Origin: Gavia stellata | Lineage: Eukaryota > Chordata > Aves > Gaviiformes > Gaviidae | Reading direction: 5' to 3' | Length of the DNA stretch: 64,000 nt | Assembly (NCBI RefSeq): GCF_030936135.1 | Contig: NC_082598.1 | Coordinates: forward strand, 50,498,347-50,562,346 | In this document: piece after piece, positions 1-10,700 of the stretch | Layout: every line of letters starts with the position of its first letter | Numbering within the stretch: the stretch's first letter is position 1 | Program-made: the position numbers and the translations under genes | The notes under the pieces: model-generated | What the model was told of the DNA's origin: nothing | Seen by the model: the letters and a program-made list of their open reading frames with translations, nothing else | Databases searched by the model: none

Positions 1-1770
1 CCACTCCCTGGGCCTCTGCTGTCACCGCCCTGGGCTGGCACCCAAGAGCCATTTCCCATAGCAAACATCAAAGCAAAATTAGAAAACTGAGGACTCGTGT
101 AAAAGGGTGCACTCCGGGGTCGGTCTAGCAGACCTTCCCGCAGGGAGGGTGTGCAAACAGTGGAGTTCGGTCCTTTCCTTCACCCGCTTGTCATGCACAT
201 GGGCACATAGCCTTTCTTATATTTGTTCCCTCTGTTCTGCTAAACACCTCTGTTTTCTGCACGTTGCCTGAAATGAATTGTATTTGGTTTGTTTTACGGT
301 GTGTTGGTGATACATGGATGGCTTCTACCTTTGATCCAAGCCAAGGGGCGCCTGCTCTAGCCCTGGCCCCACACAATGGCTTCGTCAGGCTTTGCTGGGC
401 AGCAGCAGTGCAGGCAGAGGTGTACGGCACATTTCATGCCTGATGAACATTCATTCACAGGTCAGTGACTTTGGTTTTGAAAAACAACAATGCTTTTGTC
501 TTATAGTTCTTTTAAAAGGTCGAAGCTATCCTTATCTTCCAGCACATGCCTGCTTTCATTTCCTTCATGCAAAGACTAATCATTGATGGAGGGATGTCAT
601 GTGTGGCACAACTGGAGGGCTGGAAGCTTAGGATAAAGCAGTCACGTGGAGACATGAATATGTGGATGGAAAAGAAAGATGACCAGTGTGTCCCAACAAG
701 GTATCAGTTGTGGATGGAAAATCAATTTCTCTAATGGTGGCAAATCCATTCGAGAAAGTTCCTGTGTGCTCCCAGCTATTGTTTCCTCCTCCAGATCTGG
801 AAATTTTCACTTTCTCAAATTGTACCAAATGCCAAAGCAGCTGTGTGCTATGCTATGAATTAACAAGTGGATGGAAATGATAAGCTATTTCTTTTTGTAT
901 TTCTATTTTGATAACTAATTGTGCTTAGAAGGGAACTTTAACAACTCTAGTCTTGTTAGTTGTAGAAATGTTCCTTCAGTATTTGGTGAAAGTGTGCATA
1001 GCATTGCACTTTTTTTGCACAACTCAGAAAAAATACCTGGTTTTGTAAACACCACTAAATGAAACAAATCCAAAAAAAAATAGCATGTAGGCTGACAATT
1101 ATAATTACACTAGAGCACCTCTCCCAGCATATGAATACTTAAGATATAACCTTAGATCTGACTTTAAATCTTCCTATTTTTACACGTATTTGAAAAGTGG
1201 TGAATTCAACGCTGCATGTAATTGCTCACCAAATCTGCCCCCGACATCTGTACTTCCTTTTCGGTACATTAAAAAGTTCTGGTAATTCCCACAGGTAAAT
1301 TTTGACAGCAAGATTTGTGAAGAAGTGCAGATGTATGTCATGGATCCTACTTCTTTTTAGTCTTACCCAAGACAAGATACCTCTTATTCAGTAGAGATCT
1401 ACAGAGAAGGTGGGTGGAATAGTTCCTGTGCTTAGGAATGTCTAGAACACGTTAGAGTCTTTGGAGGTGAACGCCACTTCACAGTAGCTTCTGCACTACT
1501 GTCTATGAATACTAAGGGAGAAGGATTACTATGTAGGAGCAGAAGTTTCCTTATCATGGTCTGAAATATTCTTGATGGGCATTTGATACATTTTTAAGTA
1601 ATGTTTCAACATTTCTTACAGTGTATTTTATCATGAAGTTATAGTCTTGCTTTATGTAGTGCCATCTTCTCAATCTGCTTTGCAATGATGAAAACTAAAA
1701 TGTAGAAAAATAAATGGTTCTCAGTGCTGTCAACTGGATCTTTCCAGAGCTGAATGTAAAACATCACTTG
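1..1770. other. Intergenic, AT-rich, no gene seen
   Basis: No exon with recognisable homology, no conserved splice-flanked reading frame and no RNA gene is visible on either strand. Open frames here are short and look random. From the human gene order one would expect SPINK2 and REST to the left of HOPX, but no Kazal-type cysteine pattern or REST zinc fingers were found in this stretch. Confidence 0.6.
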
Positions 1771-2155
1771 TATCCTTTCCCAAACGCAAAAAAAAAAAAA
1801 AAAAAAAACCACACCAACAACAACCCAAACCACTGTTGTACTCCAGTTTGGCATTTATGAACAGTTATAGATCAAAAAGTTGATGTCTCAGAATTTCAGT
1901 ATGGTGGACTTAATTTTTGTTTTAAATCAGAATTTTGTGGTGTATGTGTGACAATGCTAGAAAGGCTTAAACTTACCATAGCATAATCCCCACTCAGAAA
2001 AAAATCCTTTCTCAAACTCATAAAAAAACACAGTAATGTACTCCAGTTGGGTGTTTATGAAGCTTTATAGCTCAAAAAGATGGTGAATTTTGGTATGATG
2101 GGCTTAATTTTTATTTTAAGTTAAAATCATACGTTATGTTTAGGACAATGCTGGT
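1771..2155 (+). repeat. Old imperfect direct duplication (two copies)
   Basis: Two diverged copies of one sequence lie head to tail: copy A at about 1771-1960 and copy B at about 2004-2155. Both carry in order ATCCTTT..CAAAC, an A-rich tract, GTACTCCAG, TTTATGAA, a TATAG-TCAAAAAG block, GGCTTAATTTTT-like sequence and GACAATGCT. Copy A holds an A-run of about 21 bases (1788-1808) that is much shorter in copy B, which accounts for part of the length difference. The copies differ at many positions, so the duplication is old. No known repeat family was recognised. Confidence 0.7.
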
Positions 2156-3996
2156 CTTCTTATTCATATGAAGAGTAGAACTGTTATGCTTCTAGAGTAG
2201 GACTGTAAGGCTACCTATGAAGCCTTAGGACAAGCCTTACTTGTATGAAGAGTCTCCACTCTTGTGATTTAATCCAATTGCCTTCAGTAGTGCTGTTAGA
2301 GATCCATTTTACATACAGGTGAGGTATGAAGTTGTCTAGATGGTAGAGTGCTAGAGCAGCAAAATTAAGTGGCAAAGAGTGAAAGACAGCCTGTGGGTCT
2401 TGCATCAGTGGCTACAGTGGGTCAACATTGATGACTTCCATGTTCTCTAGTTGCCCGAAATTTGGACAACAATCTAGTTGTTCCCAAAATTGTCATCCAG
2501 CTGCCTCTTCGGCTGCTGGAATGGTTTCACTGCTGGCAGCTCTAGCCTCTGCTGCTCAGGGAAGTCACCGAGCAAGGAGGTTTTTGAAGCCAGAATATGC
2601 TCCCATCCTTCCTGTTTCTGGACTGTGTTACTTGGAGGGGAAGGTGATCAGGCAGGCTCAGAGTGTGATGAAGTACCCAGGTGCTGAGGCCATAGCCACA
2701 TTGCACAGGGTCTAGCAACCCTCTCAGTCTTGGTACCCAGAGCTCCGTGGAGCAGGTGGCATTAACTGTTCCACTAAAACAAGTACTTCTTTTCTCTTAA
2801 GATTATTATTCTTTTAAACTCTTTACGTTGCTCTTCTTATTCTAATAAATAAACAGAATCATTGAAAGCAGGAGTTGCCCAGAATCTCCTTATTTTTGTA
2901 AACTTCTTTTAATTAGACTTTTATTTTCATGTAATTTTCCTGTTACTCACCCTCCAGGCAAACTGGTTTTTTGATGGAACAGTTCTGAAAGTTTGTTGCA
3001 ACTGCTGTAGCTATGTTGCCCAACTTTCCTTTTGCTCTCTCTTGTTGCATTTTAAATTATGCTTTAAACTTCTTGCTGTTCTTCAAACTGTTTAAACATA
3101 AATTTCCAGCTGGAGCAGAGGTGTGTTTCTCTTTAACAGAGAGACTGGTCTATAGCATTGAGTCATGCCATGCCTGGCTCTGACAGGAACTGATAAAATC
3201 CCAGCCTCCTTGAAATTAAAAATTGACTAGTACAAGACTACTCACCAGTGTTTGGTGGCCACCATGTTTGATTTTTCAGATGCATTAAAATACATATGTC
3301 ATTTTGACTGCTCAAAGTGTTGACTGGCATAGCATTTATGAACTATCAGTAACATGGAAGGATGTTACTGTAACCTTTAGACATCAACAAACCTTATGCC
3401 AAGCATTCTTGTTAGCTTATTACATCTACATGAGACTAACAAAGCATTATGCTATCTGAATGGCATGATTGTGAAACAAGGTATGAAAGGATCCCATTTC
3501 TGTCTGAGCTCAGATGGTTGCATAACATTTTGTTTGATTAGGATTTTATTACATTTTCTAGCTTCGCAGGATCAGCACCGTCTTGATTTGACTGGGAGGA
3601 GAATGTGCAGCCAACCATCTAGGTCAAATGAAGGTCAGAAGATGTCTTACTGGCTCTTGCTAATGAAGGGTAGATATGAATGGTTTTATTCCTGGTTGAG
3701 CTACAAGAAGAGCTTTTTTGATTGATTAAATTCCCAACTCTTGTGGAAATATTTTTTTAAAAATTGCCCAGGAAATGTACGTAAAAAAAATGTTCCCCGT
3801 ACTCCACGCACTGTTGCCCAGCAGACACTGCGGATGTGTTTTCTGGGACAGCTGGGCTCCAGCTTCCAGCTTAGCTGTGGGTAGTTTGAAAGTGCTCAGC
3901 CGCTTTGCTTCAGGCACTCTTTTGAGGGTTTGCAGGTTTTTCTCAACCAGAGGCGGTAATGCACTTTGGTTTGAACAAGGAGGAAAGCGCCTCTCC
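2156..3996. other. Intergenic, no gene seen
   Basis: Only short frames lacking splice context or recognisable domains occur. Two overlapping AATAAA hexamers on the + strand near 2844-2853 have no coding sequence upstream that I can support, so they are not taken as a gene end. Confidence 0.55.
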
Positions 3997-4202
3997 TTGA
4001 ATTGCTGGCAGGGTCTTTCAGGACTGGGGATTCTGAAGTTCTCTTGGGTGTGATAGAAACTTATCAAACCCACCATGCTTCCACTGAAACGTTTAAGGCT
4101 TGAATTGCTGGCAGAGTCTTTCAGGACTGGGGATTCTGAAGTTCTCTTGGGTGTGATAGAAACGTATCAAACCGATCATGCTTCCACTGAAACATTTAAG
4201 GC
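3997..4202 (+). repeat. 103-bp tandem duplication, 2 copies, about 95% identical
   Basis: The unit at 3997-4099 is repeated immediately at 4100-4202. By eye the copies differ at only about five positions and have the same length, so this is a recent duplication compared with the one at 1.77-2.16 kb. The unit begins TTGAATTGCTGGCA and ends GAAAC(G/A)TTTAAGGC. It lies in intergenic DNA and is not part of a recognised gene or repeat family. Confidence 0.93.
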
Positions 4203-5755
4203 TCAAAAAATATTGCTAGCTGTTGAAAACCCTTGTCTATTGGAGAACATCTATCCAAAGGCGCTGGCCATTAAGTCACCCAGAAGAGACTTCTCTCTTC
4301 CTCTTAGGTACCAGTGTAGCGTTAGCCTATACTCGTATATAGCTGCTCCATTTGACCTGGGTGGCACAGAAACATGAGCAAGAGCAGAAGGGAGAGGTCT
4401 AACTGGTGAGCCATGGTCTGAATCCTGTGGGAGACAAGGCAGAATGAAGGGCTTGAACTTGTGAATTTCCATCTTGCTCCCTAGGCGGCAGCATTTGTTT
4501 TCTCTTAAATCTCATTTTATTCTGTGTTCTCAGTAGGGGTGTAGGAAAGACTTTTTATTAATAATTACCATTTGTATGCCTAAACGTTCTCTTAGGAGCT
4601 GTTTCTTGTCATCTCTATTATTAGTGTCATTGATACACAATCAATCTCATTTACTTGGCAAAGTTAACTTGCTTTTTTCCTGATCATTGAATCCAAGTAT
4701 GTTTGCTGAAAGAGACTCTGCAGTACACCATTTTGTAAAAATTTTATTCTGTGGGCAGATGCCTCATAGATGAACCTGTGGCATTCATTGCCATGTGTAG
4801 GATTGCATTGAATTCTATCTTAGCTTTACGATTTTCTAGCTGATCATGTAGCAGTTGCTTCATTTTCTAAACCCTAAACATTTATAGAAGCAGCATAGGT
4901 TGCTGGACGGAGCAGTCTTAGCTAGATAACCTCAGAAAAAAAAGTAATTTTCCTCTGTGACTGAGTCTCATATTTACATAGAGGAAAAAAATAACACTTT
5001 TTAAGTGGATTTTTGTGAACTGGTGGGAAATTATATAAGATTCTGGTACGCTTGTTTTATTTTACCTTTTAAGCAGATCTGAAGTCTTCTTCCTGACATT
5101 AGATGCAAAAGCGTTTAGAGTTGACCTAAAACTGTTTCTACTTAAGCTAGTCTGTTCAAGCTTCCCCAGTGACAGAGGCAAAGGGGCTGAAAAATCCAAC
5201 CATGAAGCTCTCTGGAGCAGAGAATAGGGGTGGGACTGAGATGTTGAACTTGTCTAGTAACAGTCCAGTGTCATTTTATGTTCTGTGGGACACTGCAGCA
5301 AGCCACAAACTGCTGCCCTGGATGGGCCTGGGTTTCCTGGAAGTCCTTTTTTTTATCTGCCAGTCCCCTTCAAATATTTTGGATAACCAGCAAGCTGCAG
5401 ATGTCCATAAATGGACACCTGAAGTGAGCCCTCTCTCTTCATCTCTGTTTGAAGAACATCTGTCAAAGTAAGGAGTGGGACCTTTAGAAAGCTTTGGGGC
5501 TGCTCTACAATAGCTATCTGCATGCATACTCTTACCTTCTGGTAAGCATTGGGAAACTCCAATTAGCTTGTTTCTGTGAATTTCTAAAAATCAGCTTTGC
5601 ATTTATGTGGAATTCAGAGCTTTTCCGGGGATTTTTTTTTATGGAGTTGGTGGTGCTCTGTAAATTTATGGATATGCTTGCCCCACAATGTTCCTGCCTT
5701 CCGTAATCTTGTGCTAAGAGACATAAATACAGCTAGAATGCACAAAGAGGTAGTG
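4203..5755. other. Intergenic, no gene seen
   Basis: AT-rich sequence with short random frames on both strands; no domain, exon or RNA gene could be recognised. Confidence 0.55.
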
Positions 5756-5820
5756 AAATCACAGAATCACAGAATCTCTAATGATTGTGAATGGGAAGTC
5801 ATGTCAATGATTAAGGTTAT
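5756..5820 (-). mobile_element. Possible old CR1 3'-end fragment
   Basis: AAATCACAGAATCACAGAATC on the + strand resembles the inverted short tail repeat found at CR1 LINE 3' ends. The sequence after it is only loosely CR1-like. It sits directly beside the clear CR1 tail that begins near 5832, so it may be an older CR1 stub or a duplicated tail. Confidence 0.3.
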
Positions 5821-5831
5821 CTAATAAAAAT

Positions 5832-7790
5832 AATAGAATCATAGAATCATTTAGGTTGGAAAAGACCTTTAAGATCATCAAGACCAAATGTAAACCCAAC
5901 ACTGCCAAGTCCCGCTAAACTGTGTCCCTAAATACCTCCAGGGATGATGATTCAAGCGCTTCCCTGGGCAGTCTGTTCCAGTGCTTGATAACCCTTTCAG
6001 TGAAGAATTTTTTCCTAATATCCAATCTAAACCTCCCCTGGTACAATTAGAGGCCATTTCCTCTTGTCCTATCACTTGTTACTCGGGACCAACACCCACC
6101 TCGACACAACCTCGTTTCATGTAGTTGTAGAGAGCGATAAGGTCTCCCCTCAGCCTCCTCTTCTCCAGACTGAACAACCCCAGTTCCCTCAGCCACTCCT
6201 CATCAGACTTGTGCTCCAGACCCCCCACCAGCTTCGTCGCCCTTCTCTGGATGCACTCCAGCACCTCAGTGTCCTTCTTGTAGTGAGGGGCCCAAAACTG
6301 AACACAGCATTCGAGGTACAGCCTCACCAGCGCCGAGTACAGGGGCACGATCACCTCCCTGCTCCTGCTGGCCACACTGTTTCTGATACAGGCCAGGATG
6401 CCATTGGCCTTCTTGGCCACCTGGGCACACTGCTGGCTCATATTCAGCCGGCTGTCGACCAACACCCCCAGGTCCTTTTCCGTCAGCCAGTCACTCTTCC
6501 CCAAGCCCGCAGCATTGCGTGGGGTTGTTGTGACCCAAGTGCAGGACCCAGCACTTGGCCTTGTTGAACCTTATGAGTTGGCCTTGGCCCATCGATCCAG
6601 CCTGTCCAGATCCCTCTGCAGAGCCTTCCGACCCTCGAGCAGATCAACACTCCCACGCAACTTGGTGTCATCTGCAAACTGACTGAGGGAGCACTCGATC
6701 CCCTCATCCAGATCATCGATAAATATATTTAAACAAGACCGGCCCCAAAACTGAGCCCTGGGGGACTCCACTTGTGACCAGCCGCCAACTGGATTTAACT
6801 CCATTCACCACAACTCTCTGGGCTCGGCCATCCAGCCAGTTTTTTACCCAACAAAGAGTGCACCTGTCTAAGCCATGAGCCGCCAGCTTCTCCAGGAGAA
6901 TACTGTGGGAGATGGTGTCAAAGGCTGTACTAAAGTCCAGGGAAACAACAGCCTTTCCCTTGTCCACTAAGCATGTCACTTTGTCATAGAAGGAGATCAA
7001 GTTAGTCAGGCAGGATCTGCCTTTCATGAACCCATGCTGACTGGGCCCGATCTCCTGGTTGTTCTGTACGTGCCGTGTGATAGCACTCAAGATTATCTGC
7101 TCCATAACCTTCCCTGGCACCGAGGTCAGGCTGACAGGCCTGTAGTTCCCTGGATCCTCCTTCTGACCCTTCTTGTAGAAGAGTGTCACATTTGCTAACC
7201 TCCAGTCAACCGGGGCCTTCCTGGTTCGCCAGGACTGCTGATAAATGATGGAAATTGGCTTGGTGAGCTCTTCTGCCAGTTCCCTCAGTACTCTTGAGTG
7301 GATCCCATCTGGTCCCATAGACTTGTGGGTGTCTAAGTGGTGTAGCAGGTCGCTAACCATTTCCCCTTGGATTATAGGGGCTTCATTCTGCTCCCAGTCC
7401 CCATCTTCCAGCTCAGGGGGCTGCCTACCCCAAGAACAACCGGTCTTACTATTAAAGACTGAGGCAAAGAAGGCAGTGAGTACTTCAGCCTTTTCCTCAT
7501 CCTTTGTCACTATGTTTCCCCCAGCATCCAATAAAGGATGGAGATTCTCCTTAGCCCTCCCTGTATTTATAGAAACATTTTTTGTTGTCTTTTATGGCAG
7601 AGACAGATTAAGTTCTAGTTGGGCTTTGGCCCTTCTAATTTTCTCCCTGCATAACCTCACGACATCCTTGTAGTCCTCCTGAGTTGTCTGCCCCTTCTTC
7701 CAACAGTCATAAACTCTTTTTTTTCCTGAGTTCCATCCAAAGCTCTCTGTTCAGCCAGCCAGATGATGACTGCAATCTCCCTCTGGCAGG
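5832..7790 (-). mobile_element. CR1 LINE, 5'-truncated, with broken reverse transcriptase frame
   Basis: This is a chicken-repeat-1 non-LTR retrotransposon in minus orientation. Its 3' tail, with tandem ATTCTATG-type octamers, lies at 5832-5852. The pol ORF2 is read from about 7790 down to 6079. Visible landmarks are KAQLELNLS upstream, then [54 protein letters not shown] and [10 protein letters not shown], which are reverse transcriptase blocks and the region after them. The frame is interrupted: an extra base near 6730 just after the GPVLF block shifts the frame, and there are further shifts and stops between about 6590 and 6490. It is therefore dead. The 5' half (the endonuclease) is missing, as is usual for CR1. 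The left edge near 7790 is approximate. Near 5930 it lacks about 24 bases that the second CR1 copy at 56.8 kb has, which suggests another subfamily or a small deletion. Confidence 0.95.
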
Positions 7791-10700
7791 TGAAGAGTTC
7801 AGCTCCAGTGTCCAGAGCTGTTCAGCATGGGCTATGGTGATGCACATCTTCAGCAAGTTCAGCCAGGCCTCCAGCAGACTGGTAAGGACAGAGCATGAAG
7901 CTTTGGGCTTCACTCTATGCCCTGGGAGCTCCTGCAGTCATCCCTGAAAATGGGGAGCTACACATATCAGGGCTGCCTATCAGGAAAAGACCAGCAGTGC
8001 TCAACTGGACAAGTTCCCTTGGGAGGACCCTGGTTGTCTCAGGGAATAATGATGTGGCACAACTCTTCCTCAGGCATGCAGAGTTTCTCTCTAGCTGTGC
8101 AATTAATTTCTGAGTCTGAAGAGGGTCCAGAAGTGTGTCGCTGTGAACACCAGGATGAATGCTGGCCAAGCTCCAGAGCTCACTTTTGAGCTCTGCACCA
8201 GGGTGAGATGTATGAGCTGCAGGGACCTCCTTTCCTGGCACCAAGGGAGGGAGCATGGCATGACAAGTTAAGGACAAGCAGAGTGCAACCCAGGGTAGCT
8301 TATACTGGGACATGTCAGCCCCTTCTAGCTACCTGCTCCTTCTCTTCCAGACTTCCTGGTCCTTCCAGCCTGCTAGCTGAGGGTGAGTGAAGTGGCATTT
8401 TCAGCCAGAGATAACTCCTTTGTCCCTGCTTTCCCCTAGGCCAGAGAAGGTCCAGAGCAGCTGGAAGCACTTTATAGCACTGCCATGAACTGTTTCTTTT
8501 GAAGCTGTGCAGAGACCTAGCACAGAGGTGATGCTGCAGCATAGCAGTAAGATGCCCTGGATAAATCCTGCCACCCTGGCTGGTGTAAGTTTGTCCCTTC
8601 TTGACTTTTGGCAGAGGTTTCCCAGTGCCACAACCCAACAATGAGGAGGGGAAAGAAATCAGTTGGGAGAAATCAAGTCAGGAGAACTCAAGACTACCTT
8701 TTGCTGACTTAAAGCCAGGTCAGCCTCACAAGTCAGCAAAGCCGTGTGTATGTGCAGGAGAGCTTAATGGGCAGCAGAGGCTACAGTTAGTATCTTGCTA
8801 AAAAAGGTATCTGCTAAGTGAAGTGTATTTCAAGGGAAGCAGGCTCTGGAAAGCCCTGACAGCCAGGTCCAGCGCTCACTTGCCATGCAGACAGGCCAGC
8901 GCTGTACAGAAGGAGCAGCACGAGCAGCACGGTGATGGGGACACAGCTCCCAGAGGGCTCTCTCAGCTCAGCCCTGCTGTGCCTACCCCACTGAGCAGGG
9001 TTCCCTTTGGCCAGGCCATAGACGTAAGAAACAGGAGACACAGCCCTACACCAAGCCCTCTCTGGAGAAGATATTACTGGCCAGGACTAGGCCTGAGCCA
9101 AGAAACAGTCTTTGAGGAAGAGAGGAAAACTCACCCAGGGAAGACAGACACTGGCTGTATGCAGTACCAGCCAGCCAGGAGACGGGCACATAGGCACTCA
9201 GAGCAACATGAAGGCAATCCCACGCCAGTGCCAGAAGCCCTCCTTCTGCCTAAAACAGCCTCAGCCTGACCTCACTGCCGATGGGAACTGGCACCCCCAG
9301 CCTCTTGTGTCCCCCAAACCACTCCCCTCCAGCAGGCCAAGGAGCAAAAACATGTCACAGGCGAGAGTGGGACTTCCTTAAGCAGTAACACAGATAGATA
9401 CAGCTTCTTTAGCTCATGTTTGTTAGGGTGTTTGTGCTTGTTTGAGCCTGCTGGGCTCTCCCCTGGGTTAAGCACTCTCCCACTGCTTGCCTGTGCAGCA
9501 CAGCACCCTGCTCCCACTGCTCCTCCCTGGAAAGCACACCCATCCATCCGCCCAGTCACTGCATCCCGAGAGATGGCAAGGAGCATCCTCCTCCAGCCCG
9601 GGGCTTCTCTGCCAGACATGTCGGACACAACCCACCCTCTGACAGCAGAGTGCTCCAGCCCCCAAAGCTGGCACAGAGAGGAGCTCCCAGGAGCAGGGGA
9701 TGTCCCGCTGCAGGTGACCTGCTCCCTGGGGCAGCAAGGCTGTCTGAGCAATGAGGGAGCCAGCTGTGAGCACCTCTGTTTTGCTCACCCAGCTGTCCCC
9801 ATGGCCAGCCGTGTAGAGAAGACTGTTGGCAGCTAGCACCCAGGTAGCTGCAACACCTTTGTCAGTGCCGGCTTCCCAAGAGCAGCAAAAGCCGGGTTGC
9901 TAAAGGAAGAACTTTTTTTGAGTTAATTGCACAGGACCCCTGAAGCCACTCCCCGACACCCAGCAGCTGGAGCAGAGGGCCAGTCTCCATTACATCCCTT
10001 CCCTGTTCACTGTCACTCTGCAAGTCATCTTGGTCACCTGCCAGTGCCACGAGGTCCCCATGGGTGCCCTGGGGGCTGTGGCAATGCCCCAGCAGCTGGT
10101 GGTGCTGGGGTCACCTCTCAGTGGGCACCCACAATGGAATGGCCGTGTGCCACCCGCCCAAACTGGTCTGACAGAAACCACAGGGACCGCTGCTGCTGGC
10201 TGCACGTCACCACTGCCACGAGGTGGGTGCAAGGGCCAGGCACCTCCCGCAGCCAGGGGCACCCTCCCTGTCCCTCACAGCGAGCAGCACCCGTCGGCTG
10301 CCCAGCCTGGGACAGCACAGGGGAAAACATGGTCCTTGTCCCTCACGGTGAAGATTGAGAAGAGCGGCTGGGCTCGATGGTGCAGCTACAGGCTGGTCTG
10401 CACCCGTGCTCACCCCACTACGGCCCCTCGCTTTCCTCGGGGCAGGCCTTCGGGACATCATGCCTGCAACTGGGAGGGCAACATTGGTTGCATGCTAGTG
10501 GTCTGGCAGAGCTCATGCCTGCTCCAGGGAGGGATAACGTTGTTTCATTGACATACAAGTATTTGAGTCAGGACTTCCAAAACCAGACAGCTTCAGCCTA
10601 GAGGTTCAGACCAGGACGGATTTCAGCAGGTGTTTCCCAGTCTCCCACCTCCCTGACTTGCTCCCTAGAAAATGCACGGCCATCCAAACCTCTGGAAGCA

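Noticed and set aside
2428-2715. 95-codon + strand frame
   Set aside because: No recognisable domain, no splice context and no neighbouring exon; length is within chance expectation.
6064-6567. 167-codon + strand frame over the CR1 element
   Set aside because: It is antisense to the CR1 reverse transcriptase frame and has no independent support.
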